This document shows positions 33,298 through 42,389 of a DNA stretch of 64,000 nucleotides, in pieces. Below the pieces are notes generated by a model that made no database searches, was not told where the DNA came from, and saw only the letters and a program-made list of their open reading frames with translations. Source of the DNA: an uncultured bacterium (GTDB lineage Bacteria; Bacteroidota; Bacteroidia; Bacteroidales; Bacteroidaceae). The stretch lies in the NCBI GenBank assembly GCA_905216025.1, contig CAJMSE010000010.1:1-64000 (forward strand), written 5' to 3'. The first letter of the stretch is position 1, and every line of letters starts with the position of its first letter. A program made the translations under genes and the position numbers.

Positions 33298-34026
33298 ATG
33301 CTGGTAAAGACGGAGGCTCTTGTGCTGCATTCCATCAAGTATGGCGACGGCAAACTGGTGGTCGATATGTTCACGGCCGCTTTCGGACGGATGGCGTTCA
33401 TCGTCGCCGTCAGGAGGCCGTCGGGACGCGGCGGAATGCCCAAGCAGCTGTTTCAGCCGATGGCGCAGCTCAGCGTGGAGTGCGACGTGAGGCCGAGGAT
33501 GAAGCTGCAGAAGTTGCGTTCGGCAAGCCTGTCCTATCCTTATGCCGGCATACCGTTCGACCCGATGAAGCTCCCGGTAGCGCTCTTCGCGGCCGATTTC
33601 CTATATTATGCACTGCGCGGAGAGCAGGAGAACGCGGCGCTGTTCGCCTATCTCTGCGGCGGCATGCAGTGGCTCGACAGGTGCGGCAGCCGCTATGCCA
33701 ACTTCCATCTCGTGTTTCTGATGCGCCTCTCGCGCTTTCTCGGTTTCTATCCTAACCTCGACGGATACTTTCCGGGCGACTGCTTCGACCTGCGTTCGGG
33801 ATGTTTCTGCCACGGGGTGCCTGTGCACCGCGACTTCCTTGCCCCCGACGAGGCGCGCAAGGTGCTGCTGATGATGAGGATGAGCTTTGCCAACATGCAC
33901 CTCTTCCGCATGTCGCGGATTGAGCGCAACAGGCTGGTGGACATAATAATAATGTACTATAGGATACACATTCCGGACTTCCCGGAACTGAAATCGCTCG
34001 CCGTGCTGCGCGAGCTGTTCGTATAA
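33298..34026 (+). CDS. recO: DNA repair protein RecO
   Basis: RecF-pathway mediator that helps load RecA on SSB-covered DNA. The ATG at 33298 (LVKTEALVLHSIKYGDGK) gives 242 residues. The N-terminal OB-fold (about 1-80) carries the characteristic opening and LVVDMFTAAFGRMAFIV; the rest is helical. The usual C-terminal zinc cysteines are not obvious: only DLRSGCFCHG resembles the first pair, as in many Bacteroidetes RecO proteins (recalled). It is convergent with yqeY across the hairpin at 34040. Confidence 0.88.
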   Translation: MLVKTEALVLHSIKYGDGKLVVDMFTAAFGRMAFIVAVRRPSGRGGMPKQLFQPMAQLSVECDVRPRMKLQKLRSASLSYPYAGIPFDPMKLPVALFAADFLYYALRGEQENAALFAYLCGGMQWLDRCGSRYANFHLVFLMRLSRFLGFYPNLDGYFPGDCFDLRSGCFCHGVPVHRDFLAPDEARKVLLMMRMSFANMHLFRMSRIERNRLVDIIIMYYRIHIPDFPELKSLAVLRELFV

Positions 34027-34039
34027 AGCATGCTTCTTG

Positions 34040-34139
34040 CAAATTGTAGGGACATATTCTCGTATTTGTCCGCTTTGTAATATATGGATATTCAATATCC
34101 ATTTGGCGGACAAATACGAGAATATGTCCCTACAATTTG
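34040..34139. repeat. Long perfect hairpin, GGGACA...GTCCG family (copy 2)
   Basis: Perfect 34-nt inverted arms (34040-34073 and 34106-34139); the left arm contains GTAGGGACATATTCTCGT and ends TTTGTCCGC. The 32-nt loop holds a second palindrome, ATGGATATT-C-AATATCCAT (34084-34102). It fills the convergent recO/yqeY junction and shares its arm motif with the hairpin at 30324. Confidence 0.9.
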
Positions 34140-34173
34140 TGTGATTCTAAGGCGCAGCCGGCCGGCAGCTGCA

Positions 34174-34623
34174 TCATGCGAGGAGCTTCTTCACAATCTC
34201 GGAGATGGCCTTTCCGTCGGCCTTTCCCGCCAGCTGCTTGCTTGCGGCGCCCATAACCTTGCCCATTTCCTTGATGCTCTGCGCTCCCGTCTGTGCTATG
34301 ATGTCTTTCACCGCGGCCTCTATCTCTGCCTCGCTCATGGGCTGCGGCAGGTAGCTCTCTATCACCTTCACCTGTGCCAGCTCGGCATCGGCCAGATCCT
34401 GACGGTTCTGTGACGTGTAGAGGGCGGCGGAGTCGTGTCCCTGTTTGGCCAGCTTCTGTAGAATCTTCAGTGCTGCCGCGTCTTCGAGGGTGTCGCCGGC
34501 GCCCGGCGCCGTCTTTGCCTCGATAAATACTTTCTTGATGTTGCGTAGGGCCTCGAGGCTCACCTTGTCCTTGGCCTTCATTGCCGCAACGATGTCTTTG
34601 CTTACTTGTTCGAACAGTGTCAT
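34174..34623 (-). CDS. GatB/YqeY domain protein
   Basis: Predicted 149-residue free-standing GatB/YqeY-tail protein. It begins TLFEQVSKDIVAAMKAKDKVSLEALRNIKK and contains EQVKVIESYLPQPMSEAEIEA-like and GAQSIKEMGKVMGA segments that define the family. In the amidotransferase GatB this domain binds tRNA; the stand-alone form has no settled role. It lies 43 nt downstream of ftsZ, the last gene of the minus-strand dcw run. Confidence 0.9.
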   Translation of the reverse strand: MTLFEQVSKDIVAAMKAKDKVSLEALRNIKKVFIEAKTAPGAGDTLEDAAALKILQKLAKQGHDSAALYTSQNRQDLADAELAQVKVIESYLPQPMSEAEIEAAVKDIIAQTGAQSIKEMGKVMGAASKQLAGKADGKAISEIVKKLLA

Positions 34624-34666
34624 ATCGTTATTGATGTTAAGCGTCTTGTATGTTATGCTGCCTGGG

Positions 34667-35992
34667 TCAGGCGAACTTTATCGTTCCCTGAACCACCTCC
34701 TTGCTCTCTTCCTTGCTGTCGTTGATTATCTCGCCCGATGCTTGGCTGTGGATGCTGTCGAGAATCTCCTTCGTGCGCTTGTAGGTGGGGGTCGACTCCA
34801 CGGCGGATATCACGTCGTCGTTGTCGAGGTCGTCCGTGCGGAAGAGGTAGATGTGCGGGTGGCGCTTGTAGCGGCGGTTGGAGCCGGGCGTGCCGTAGAA
34901 GCGCTCGCGGCGCTCTTCCTTGGCGGCGGCCTTCTCCTGCTCCTCGGCAATGCGGTTTGCCTCTTCCTGGGTGTGCTTCTTTATGCGCTCCTGCATGCCG
35001 TCGACGTTGCTTATGCCGAAGCCGGTGGCGAGGATGGTGACCTTCACCTTCTTCTCCAGCTCGGGGTCGATGGCCACGCCCCACTTTATCTCGAAGTCGC
35101 CGAACTTGTCCATGAAGTCGTGCACGTAGTTCATCTCTTCCATCATGAAGTTGTCCTTGCCGCCCTTCTCCTCGTTGAAGGCGATGGAGAGCAGTATCTT
35201 CTTCGAGTTGAACACGTCGTTGTCGTTGAGCAGCGGGGAGTTCAGGGCATCGTCGATGGCCTTCTTCACGCGGTCTTCGCCTTCGCCGTAGCCGGTTGAC
35301 ATGATGGCCACGCCGCCGTCTTGGAGCACGGTCTTCACGTCGTTGAAGTCGAGGTTTATCACTCCGTGCACGGTGATGATCTCGGCAATGCTCTTCGCTG
35401 CCACGCTCAGCGTGTCGTCGGCCTTGCCGAAGGCGGCCATGAGCGACAGATCGGGATATATCTCGCGGAGGCGCTCGTTGTTGATGACGAGGAGCGCGTC
35501 GACATGCTTCGACATCTCCTCGACGCCGTCGAGGGCCTGGTCTATCTTCTTCGCTCCCTCGAAGCGGAAGGGTATCGTGACGATGCCCACCGTCAGTATG
35601 CCCATCTCCTTCGAGATGCGGGCGATGACGGGAGCAGCTCCCGTGCCGGTTCCGCCGCCCATTCCGGCGGTGATGAAGGCCATGCGGGTGCCGTCGCTGA
35701 GCATGTTCTTTATGTCGTCGATGCTCTCCTCGGCTGCCATGCGGGCCTTGGCGGGCCTGTTGCCGGCGCCGAGTCCCTCCTTGCCGAGCTGCAGGTGCAC
35801 GGGCACGGGCGAGTCGTTGAGTGCCTGGTTATCCGTGTTGCACAGTACGAACGATACGTCGTGTATGCCTTCGCGGTACATGTGGTTCACGGCGTTGCCG
35901 CCTCCTCCGCCCACACCGATGACCTTTATAATGCTGTGTTCCTTCTCCGGCAGTCCGAAGTCTAACACGTTTATGCTGTTGTTGTCTTCCAT
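34667..35992 (-). CDS. ftsZ: Cell division GTPase FtsZ
   Basis: Tubulin homologue that forms the Z ring. The 441 residues exceed the usual 380-400 because of a long C-terminal linker. The GTPase domain (about 15-200) has GVGGGGGNAVNHM, the tubulin signature GGGTGTGAAPVIA and the NxxD-like DRAR-equivalent region; the T7 loop reads NLDFNDVKTVL. The C-terminal variable region is rich in Glu and Arg (AAAKEERRERFYG). Start at 35992 (MEDNNSINVLDFG). Last division gene of the cluster, 52 nt after ftsA. Confidence 0.96.
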   Translation of the reverse strand: MEDNNSINVLDFGLPEKEHSIIKVIGVGGGGGNAVNHMYREGIHDVSFVLCNTDNQALNDSPVPVHLQLGKEGLGAGNRPAKARMAAEESIDDIKNMLSDGTRMAFITAGMGGGTGTGAAPVIARISKEMGILTVGIVTIPFRFEGAKKIDQALDGVEEMSKHVDALLVINNERLREIYPDLSLMAAFGKADDTLSVAAKSIAEIITVHGVINLDFNDVKTVLQDGGVAIMSTGYGEGEDRVKKAIDDALNSPLLNDNDVFNSKKILLSIAFNEEKGGKDNFMMEEMNYVHDFMDKFGDFEIKWGVAIDPELEKKVKVTILATGFGISNVDGMQERIKKHTQEEANRIAEEQEKAAAKEERRERFYGTPGSNRRYKRHPHIYLFRTDDLDNDDVISAVESTPTYKRTKEILDSIHSQASGEIINDSKEESKEVVQGTIKFA

Positions 35993-36044
35993 ATCTGTTG
36001 CTTCATTATGTTTGGAAAATACTTGCTTGCTGTCTCCCTGCGTT

Positions 36045-37499
36045 TTATTCGTCAGGCGCTGTCAGCGTGGTGGCAATCCTCTTGAATCCCTTTATCAGTT
36101 TGTTGAGCGGGCTGTTCTCCTTGCGCTCCTGTTCGAGGCGGCGTGCCTCCTCTGCCGCTTTCTCGTGGGCTATGCGCTCTTCTTCCTCGCGCTTGCGGCG
36201 TGCCTCCTCCTCGGCAGCCTGCTTCTCGGCCTCGGTGAGTACCACGCCCGACGGTATCTCGGCTGCCTGGCGTGCCTTCTGGCGTACCTCGCCTGCGGCG
36301 GGCTTCTCCTGACTACTGCTGCCGAAGAGGTCGCCGTTGGGGTCTACCTCGCTTCCGGCGCAGTTGATGTCGCCCTTGGCCAGCAGTCCGAGCACGGTGT
36401 TCATCATGCCGTTGCGTGCGTTGATGTCGCTGTTGGTCGACGTGATGGTGTGGGTGACGAACTTGGCGATGCGTATCTTCTCGATGTGCGTATGGTTGGT
36501 GAATGCCTTTTCGATATTCTTCATGTTGGAGCATCCGCCCGTGAGGATGATGCCGCCGAGCAGCTTGTCGGAGTATTCGGAAGGGATCTGGAACCATACG
36601 TTCTCCACTATCTCTTCAAGACGCCCCTCGACAATCTCTATGAACTTGCGGCTCTCCACCTGGCGCTCGGCGTCTATGGGCAGCTTCAGCGTGTTGTCGA
36701 TCTCGCTGTTGTCGGTGTATGCGCAGCCATACTTCAGCTTCATCTTCTCGGCGTCGCTCTCCTCCATCTGCAGCGAGGCGATGTCTTTGGTGATGTTGTT
36801 GCCTCCGAGCGGGATGACGGCGAGGTGGCGGAGTATGTTCTTGCTGTAGACGGACACGGTGGTGGTGTCTGCGCCGATGTCGACGAGGGCGCAGCCCGAG
36901 CGCTTCTCGGCCTCGGTGAGCACGCTGTCGGCCAGTGCCAGCGGGGCAAGATACAGCTCGGCGACGTTGATGCCGGCCGTCTCGAAGCATTTGTTCAGGT
37001 TCTTGTAGAATGCCTTGCGCTCGAGGATGTTCAGGAAGTTGCCTTCGAGGCGCATGCACTGGATGCCCACCGGGTCGAGCTGCAGCTGAGAGTCTACGCG
37101 GTATTCCTGCACTGCTGCGTCGAGGATCTCAAGGTCCTGATACTTCCAGTTGCGGTTCATGTCCATCAGTTCGATAACCATGTCCTGCGTCACCTTGGTG
37201 TCCGCGGGCAGGTCTTTGGCGATGGTGTTGCGCACGCTGCGTATCGACTGGCCGCCCACGCCGACGTATACCTGCGTGATTTCGGCCTTGAGCTGTGCCT
37301 TCAGCTTGTTTATGATGTTTGTAAGGCACTGTGCGGTCTTGTCGATATTATAGACCACACCTTTCCGGATGAACGACGAGGAGTCCTCCTTGACTACGGC
37401 GAGCACGTTGATGCTGCCGTCGAGATTCTTTTTTCCCGCGATACCGGTCATCTTGGATGAGCCGAGTTCTATTGCTACGATGAAATCCTTTGCTGGCAT
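36045..37499 (-). CDS. ftsA: Cell division protein FtsA
   Basis: Actin-like protein that tethers FtsZ to the membrane. The 484 residues are longer than the roughly 420 of E. coli. The opening FIVAIELGSSKMTGIAG is the phosphate-1 motif; CALVDIGADTTTVSVY and GGIILTGGCSNMKNIE are the phosphate-2 and adenosine motifs. A charged, probably coiled-coil insertion (EEEARRKREEEERIAHEKAA) precedes the C-terminal membrane-binding helix (NKLIKGFKRIATTL). It starts 2 nt after ftsQ. Confidence 0.95.
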   Translation of the reverse strand: MPAKDFIVAIELGSSKMTGIAGKKNLDGSINVLAVVKEDSSSFIRKGVVYNIDKTAQCLTNIINKLKAQLKAEITQVYVGVGGQSIRSVRNTIAKDLPADTKVTQDMVIELMDMNRNWKYQDLEILDAAVQEYRVDSQLQLDPVGIQCMRLEGNFLNILERKAFYKNLNKCFETAGINVAELYLAPLALADSVLTEAEKRSGCALVDIGADTTTVSVYSKNILRHLAVIPLGGNNITKDIASLQMEESDAEKMKLKYGCAYTDNSEIDNTLKLPIDAERQVESRKFIEIVEGRLEEIVENVWFQIPSEYSDKLLGGIILTGGCSNMKNIEKAFTNHTHIEKIRIAKFVTHTITSTNSDINARNGMMNTVLGLLAKGDINCAGSEVDPNGDLFGSSSQEKPAAGEVRQKARQAAEIPSGVVLTEAEKQAAEEEARRKREEEERIAHEKAAEEARRLEQERKENSPLNKLIKGFKRIATTLTAPDE

Positions 37500-37501
37500 C
37501 T

Positions 37502-38251
37502 TTATATTGTTTTATTTCTTTTCTTGCATATAATCTGGTTGTCAAACTCGAGGTTGATGTACGAATAGCGGTTCCATCCCACCTTGCTGAGGCCGTAGCG
37601 GTAGAACTTCTCCAGCCGGGCAAGTTTGCTGCCGATATTCTCCGGCCGGCCGATGTATACGATATGGTCGCCCACGCGGGGCACGAGCTCCACCGTTCCG
37701 TCTGCCAGGACGTTGATTTGCTCTATCTGGTTGTGCCACAGCTTGTCGTTGACGATGAAGTTGCCGACAGGCGTGAGCACCTTCCTGGCATACCGGCGGC
37801 TGATGTGTCCGGTGGCCACGGTGAGGTCGGTGGCATATCCGTGGCCGGGCATTATGTCTCCGGCGCGGTCTATGTAGTAGTCCTCTCCGTTGTCGGCCTT
37901 TATCCTCATGACTGGCATGCGCTGCGACAGGGTGATGCATACGTGACTTCCCTGTGTCTTGTAGCACTGCGCGCTGTCCACGAACGGGTTTTTGCGCAGC
38001 GTCTCCTCGATTTCCCTTGCGTCGATGGTTTCCATCGGTTTGGCCAGCGGGTAGACGTTGGCCTGCTGCAGGTTCTTCTTTATTTTGTCTGCATCGAGGA
38101 ATCCGTCGACGATGTCGTCGCTGATGTCTATCTTCACCTGGGTGCATACTGAGCCGGCCGTCTCCGGCTCGTTGAAGGCCGTGATAGCGAAGAGCAGATA
38201 GACGGCGATGGCTATGTCTGCCGCTATTATTCCGTACTTTTTCCAGTTCAT
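37502..38251 (-). CDS. ftsQ: Cell division protein FtsQ
   Basis: Predicted 249-residue bitopic protein: short cytoplasmic start, one membrane helix (about 7-27, IIAADIAIAVYLLFAITAF), then a periplasmic region with a POTRA-like start (VKIDISDDIVDGFLDADKI) and the FtsQ/DivIB domain (LRKNPFVDSAQCYKT... ITLSQRMPVMRI). Sequence similarity in this family is low, so the call also rests on its position between murC and ftsA. Confidence 0.88.
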   Translation of the reverse strand: MNWKKYGIIAADIAIAVYLLFAITAFNEPETAGSVCTQVKIDISDDIVDGFLDADKIKKNLQQANVYPLAKPMETIDAREIEETLRKNPFVDSAQCYKTQGSHVCITLSQRMPVMRIKADNGEDYYIDRAGDIMPGHGYATDLTVATGHISRRYARKVLTPVGNFIVNDKLWHNQIEQINVLADGTVELVPRVGDHIVYIGRPENIGSKLARLEKFYRYGLSKVGWNRYSYINLEFDNQIICKKRNKTI

Positions 38252-38321
38252 CAGCTCCGTTTGCTTGTCTTTGGTTATTGCTTGTATTCCTTTCTGCCGC
38301 TTCCGCTCTGTCCGCGGGCGG

Positions 38322-39695
38322 TTATCTGTCCTTCAGAATGTCGGCTATCTGCGGCACGCTGTTGTCGAGGTCGCCGGCACCGAGAATCACGAGCACGTCG
38401 AAGTCGTGGGCCTTCACGTAGCTGATGACGTCCTCCTTGTGTATCATCTCTTTGGCAACGCCCTCCTTCAGGTTGTCGTATATCAGCTTGGAGGTGACTC
38501 CCTCGATGGGTTTCTCCCGTGCTGGATAGATGTCGCACAGCACAACCTCGTCGAGAAGGCTCAGCGCTTCGGCGAAATCGCGGTAGAAGTCGCGTGTCCG
38601 GGTGTAGAGGTGGGGCTGGAAGATGGCTGTTATCTTCCTGTCTCGGTATAGCTCCCGTATGCTTCTTGCGCTCTGGTATATCTCTTTCGGGTGGTGGGCG
38701 TAGTCGCTCAGCAGCACCGTGCGGTCGGTCTTTATCTTGAAGTCGAAGCGCCGGTCGACACCGGCGTATGTGGCCATGCCGTATCTCAGTTCCTCGGCGG
38801 AGCATCCGGCGAGCTGTGCCATGGCCATGGCGGCCACGCCGTTCTCGATGTTTATAGGCACGGGATGGCCCAGCTGGACGTCCTTGACGCTCTCAATGGG
38901 CGACACGAAGTCGAACGTTATCTCGCCGTTGGCTATCCGTATGTTCTCAGCATGGAAGTCGCCCTCGTCCTGACTGTAGTCGAAGCGGCGCACGCCGTCC
39001 TGCAGGCGCTCCTCCATCTTCAGGCCGCGGCGCACTATCAGGGCGCCTCCCGGCTGTATGAGCGAGGTGTATTTGGCGAAGCTCTCGAGGTAGGCCTCTT
39101 CCGTTCCGTATATGTCGAGGTGGTCGGGGTCTGTCGCCGTGACGACGCTTACCCATGGGGTGAGCCAGTGGAAGGAGCGGTCGAACTCGTCGGCCTCTAT
39201 CACCACGTAGTCGCTGGCGCTGATGATGCAGTTCGTCCCGTAGTTCTTCGAGATGCCTCCGAGGAACGCGTTGCAGTCGGCCTGGCTCTGGTGCATGATG
39301 TGTGCGCACATCGTCGACGTCGTTGTCTTGCCGTGCGTGCCGGCGACGCAAAGTCCTTTGTGCGAGCGGGTCAGCGTGCCGAGCACCTGTGCGCGCTTCT
39401 GTATCTCGAATCCGCCTTTGCGGAAGAAGGCCAGCTCTTTGTGGTCGGCCGGTATTGCGGGCGTGTATATCACGAGGCAGGTGTCCTTGTCCTTGCAGGC
39501 GTGCGGTATCTCGTCCGTATTTTCCTCGTAGTGGATGAGCATCCCCTCCTTCTCGAGTCTGCGGGTGAGTTCTGACGGGGTCTTGTCGTATCCCGCCACG
39601 ACAAGTCCGCGGCTGATGAAATAGCGTGCGATGGCACTCATTCCGATGCCTCCGGCACCCACGAAATATACTGATTTGATGTCTTTTAGTTCCAT
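38322..39695 (-). CDS. murC: UDP-N-acetylmuramate--L-alanine ligase
   Basis: Adds L-alanine to UDP-MurNAc, the first peptide step of peptidoglycan precursor synthesis. The ATG at 39695 (MELKDIKSVYF) gives 457 residues. Motifs: VGAGGIGMSAIA (UDP-binding), VAGTHGKTTTSTM (ATP P-loop), EADEFDRSF, and the C-terminal SDYAHHPKEI and FQPHLYTRTRDF. It begins 1 nt after the murG stop. Confidence 0.96.
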   Translation of the reverse strand: MELKDIKSVYFVGAGGIGMSAIARYFISRGLVVAGYDKTPSELTRRLEKEGMLIHYEENTDEIPHACKDKDTCLVIYTPAIPADHKELAFFRKGGFEIQKRAQVLGTLTRSHKGLCVAGTHGKTTTSTMCAHIMHQSQADCNAFLGGISKNYGTNCIISASDYVVIEADEFDRSFHWLTPWVSVVTATDPDHLDIYGTEEAYLESFAKYTSLIQPGGALIVRRGLKMEERLQDGVRRFDYSQDEGDFHAENIRIANGEITFDFVSPIESVKDVQLGHPVPINIENGVAAMAMAQLAGCSAEELRYGMATYAGVDRRFDFKIKTDRTVLLSDYAHHPKEIYQSARSIRELYRDRKITAIFQPHLYTRTRDFYRDFAEALSLLDEVVLCDIYPAREKPIEGVTSKLIYDNLKEGVAKEMIHKEDVISYVKAHDFDVLVILGAGDLDNSVPQIADILKDR

Positions 39696-39696
39696 A

Positions 39697-40827
39697 TTAC
39701 TTGTTCTTTTCTGCCAGCTTGATGACCTCGCGGGCAATGATCTCGGCCGAGTCGGGCAGTGCGAGCTGCCTGATGTTTGCGGCGAGAGAGTCGAGTGCGG
39801 CCTTGTCGGCCACGGTGTTGAGAGCCGTCTGTATGAGTGTGTCCTTCGCTTCGGAGTCTTTCACGTAGATGGCGGCCTTGCGGTTGACGAGTGCCATGGC
39901 GTTCTTCGTCTGGTGGTCTTCGGCCACGTTAGGACTGGGAACGAGGATTACGGGCTTGCCGATGAGGCAGAACTCCGATATGCTGCTTGCTCCGGCACGG
40001 CTGATCACGAGGTCGGCGGCGCGGTATGCGGCCCCCATGTCGCTGATGAAGTCTGTCACGAGCAGGTTTGCGGGTTTGTTTCCGGCGAGCTTTTCGTTGA
40101 TGGCTGCGTTGTAGTATTTTCCCGTCTGCCATACAAACTGTACGTCGCCGGCTGCGGCGATGATGTCAAGATGGCTCATCACGCTCTCGTTGACGGTGCG
40201 TGCGCCGAGGCTTCCCCCCACGATGACGATGGTCTTCCTGTCCGGTTCAAGGCCGAAAGCCTTGCGGGCTTCCTCTTTGCTGAGAGTCGTCTCAAGGAGC
40301 GACTGGCGCACGGGGTTGCCCGTCTTCATTATCTTTTCGGCCGGGAAGAACCTCTCCATGCCGTCGTATGCCACGCATATCTTGTCTGCGCCGGAGGCAA
40401 GCATCTTGTTTGTCACGCCGGCGTATGAGTTCTGCTCCTGTATCAGGCAGGGTATGCCCATCTGGTGGGCTGCCTTCAGCGTGGCCGCGCTGGCGTATCC
40501 GCCCACTCCTACGGCGGCCATGGGGCGGAAGTCCTTAAGCAGTCTCCTGACCATGCGCTTGCTTTTCAGGAAGTCCGCCAGCACGCTGATGTTCCGCGGA
40601 GACCATAGCGGACGTATAAGGCCGCGCACCGGCAGGCCTTCTATCTCGTATCCTGCTTGCGGCACGCGCTCCATCTCCATGCGTCCGAGCGCTCCCACGA
40701 ACTTAATCTCCGCGTCGGGACGCAGGGCTTTTATAGCGTTGGCTATCGACACGGCGGGGAATATATGCCCTCCGGTGCCGCCTCCGCTGACGATTATTCT
40801 CAGGTTGCTGCTCTTGGTATCGTTCAT
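39697..40827 (-). CDS. murG: UDP-GlcNAc:undecaprenyl-PP-MurNAc-pentapeptide transferase
   Basis: Membrane-associated glycosyltransferase that converts lipid I to lipid II. The ATG at 40827 (MNDTKSSNLRIIV) gives 376 residues. GT-B fold motifs: SGGGTGGHIFPAV (first G loop), VGVGGYASA, IQEQNSYAGVTNK, VVGGSLGARTVNE and the nucleotide-binding SRAGASSISEF... VLVPSPNVAEDHQ. A possible internal promoter lies in the 171-nt gap after ftsW. Confidence 0.96.
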   Translation of the reverse strand: MNDTKSSNLRIIVSGGGTGGHIFPAVSIANAIKALRPDAEIKFVGALGRMEMERVPQAGYEIEGLPVRGLIRPLWSPRNISVLADFLKSKRMVRRLLKDFRPMAAVGVGGYASAATLKAAHQMGIPCLIQEQNSYAGVTNKMLASGADKICVAYDGMERFFPAEKIMKTGNPVRQSLLETTLSKEEARKAFGLEPDRKTIVIVGGSLGARTVNESVMSHLDIIAAAGDVQFVWQTGKYYNAAINEKLAGNKPANLLVTDFISDMGAAYRAADLVISRAGASSISEFCLIGKPVILVPSPNVAEDHQTKNAMALVNRKAAIYVKDSEAKDTLIQTALNTVADKAALDSLAANIRQLALPDSAEIIAREVIKLAEKNK

Positions 40828-40867
40828 CTCTTGTCTTTCTGATATGTGTGAGGCTGCAATGCGTTGC

Positions 40868-40952
40868 CCGCGGCTGTGCCGCCGCGGTTTTGTCCGCACC
40901 CTGTCCCTATTATATAATAATGTGTATTACAATGCAGTATTTTGCAAAATTA
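40868..40952 (-). promoter_or_regulatory. Candidate internal promoter and hairpin before murG
   Basis: In the 171-nt ftsW-murG gap, minus-strand TAATTTTG at 40952-40945 matches TAnnTTTG. Downstream is a GC-rich hairpin with 7-nt arms CCGCGGC/GCCGCGG (40868-40887). Together they could give murG-murC-ftsQ-ftsA-ftsZ a separate start. Confidence 0.45.
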
Positions 40953-40998
40953 ATAATTTTATCCCGATGCGCATAATTTAGCGGCCTTTTTTTTCAAT

Positions 40999-42258
40999 TC
41001 AGCTTCCGGCCGTCAGCGGTGCGGCATCCTTTTTCTTTTTTGCCGAGCGGCTGACGCTCAGTATGACCCCGATATATGCGCAGTTGATGATTGTCGACGT
41101 GCCGCCTTTGCTTATCAGCGGCAGCGGCTGTCCGGTGACGGGCACGAAGCCCACGGCCACGGCCATGTTGAACGTCGCCTGCACGACGAGGAGCAGTGCC
41201 AGGCCCATGGCGAAGAATGCCGGGAAGTTGTTTTCGCAGCGGTTTGCTATCCGTGCGGTCCTGAACAGCAGGATGATATACAGCATCACGACGGCGGCGG
41301 CGCCGAGGATGCCGAGTTCTTCGATGATGATGGCATAGATGAAGTCGGAGAATGCCTGCGCGAGGAAGTCGCGCTCGACGGAGTTGCCCGGCCCTTTGCC
41401 GATGAAGTTGCTCGACACGATGGCGATGTTGGCATGTGCCACCTGTGCGTCCTTGTCGAGGTCGTAGTCTTCCGGAGCCACCTCTTCGTTGCTCATGAAC
41501 TTCACTATGCGTGACTTCCATGTGTCTGCGCGGTGGAACATCTTGTCTATCGTGCCCTCTTCCTTCTTCTTTTCCTGCTCTTCCACCTGCTCGGTCTTTG
41601 TCAGCGAGGCCTTCTGTGCCGACGTGTCATGCCCCACGAGCATCACCGCCGATACGGCAATGACACCCATCAGCACGATGCCGCCAACCAGTTTGCCGAG
41701 CTGGCGGTTGGGTACGCGGCCTATGAACATCATTATCAGCACCACGAGAAAGAGCAGGGCGGCCGTTGACAGGTTCTCTATCATGATGAGGACGGTCATC
41801 GGTACGGTCAGCGCCATGATGAATTTGATTGCGCTGCGGTCGGCCCCGTATTCCTGCTGTGTGGCACTTAGAATCTGGGCCACGGTGAGGATGAGCGAGC
41901 CTTTGGCAATCTCCGACGGCTGTACGGACAGTCCGAGCAGGCTCATCTGCCGGCTTGCGTCGTTCGCCTTGTCACCGATGAACAGCACCAGCACGAGCAG
42001 CAGGAATGATGCGGCAAGCAGAAGGGGTGTCATCAGCTTGAAATAACGGCACGGGATGTTCAGCGTCGTTACGACGATGGCCAGTCCGAAGAGCAGAGTC
42101 CCGGAATGTTTTACCATCGGCATGATGAAGTTGTTGCTCTTGTATGTAAGTCCGCTCGAGGCGCTGAACACCTCCACGATGCTTATGACGCAGAGGAAGA
42201 AGAACACCATCCATATCACTTTATCGCCTTTGAAGATGTTGCTTAGTTTCTTTTCCAT
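40999..42258 (-). CDS. ftsW: Septal peptidoglycan glycosyltransferase FtsW
   Basis: SEDS-family polytopic membrane protein that polymerises septal glycan with FtsI. The 419 residues have about ten membrane segments. The C-terminal half has the SEDS signatures FIYAIIIEELGILGA, GMALLLVVQATFNMAVAVGFVPVTGQPLPLISKGG. A long charged loop (about 215-290: TEQVEEQEKKKEEGTIDK... APEDYDLDKDAQ) separates two membrane blocks, longer than in E. coli. 131 nt after murD. Confidence 0.94.
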   Translation of the reverse strand: MEKKLSNIFKGDKVIWMVFFFLCVISIVEVFSASSGLTYKSNNFIMPMVKHSGTLLFGLAIVVTTLNIPCRYFKLMTPLLLAASFLLLVLVLFIGDKANDASRQMSLLGLSVQPSEIAKGSLILTVAQILSATQQEYGADRSAIKFIMALTVPMTVLIMIENLSTAALLFLVVLIMMFIGRVPNRQLGKLVGGIVLMGVIAVSAVMLVGHDTSAQKASLTKTEQVEEQEKKKEEGTIDKMFHRADTWKSRIVKFMSNEEVAPEDYDLDKDAQVAHANIAIVSSNFIGKGPGNSVERDFLAQAFSDFIYAIIIEELGILGAAAVVMLYIILLFRTARIANRCENNFPAFFAMGLALLLVVQATFNMAVAVGFVPVTGQPLPLISKGGTSTIINCAYIGVILSVSRSAKKKKDAAPLTAGS

Positions 42259-42300
42259 TGAAGTTTGCCTTTCTTTCCTTTAAAGAGGGGATAGGGAACG

Positions 42301-42337
42301 GGAGGCCCCTCCCGGCCTCCCTGAAGGGGAGGGGCTG
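42301..42337. repeat. GC-rich dispersed element in the murD-ftsW gap
   Basis: GCCCCTCCCGG followed by CCTCCCTGAAGGGGAGGGG, a slightly diverged copy. The rest of the 131-nt gap is AT-rich with ATAATTCATAATCC and AATTAATAATTTATGAATT near the murD stop. Confidence 0.65.
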
Positions 42338-42389
42338 GGTATGAGAGCCTTGACTCCTCATTTATAATTCATAATCCACAATTAATAAT

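Noticed and set aside
40868..40887. Terminator between ftsW and murG
   Set aside because: The CCGCGGC/GCCGCGG hairpin is not followed by a T-run on the minus strand, and the cluster continues in the same direction.
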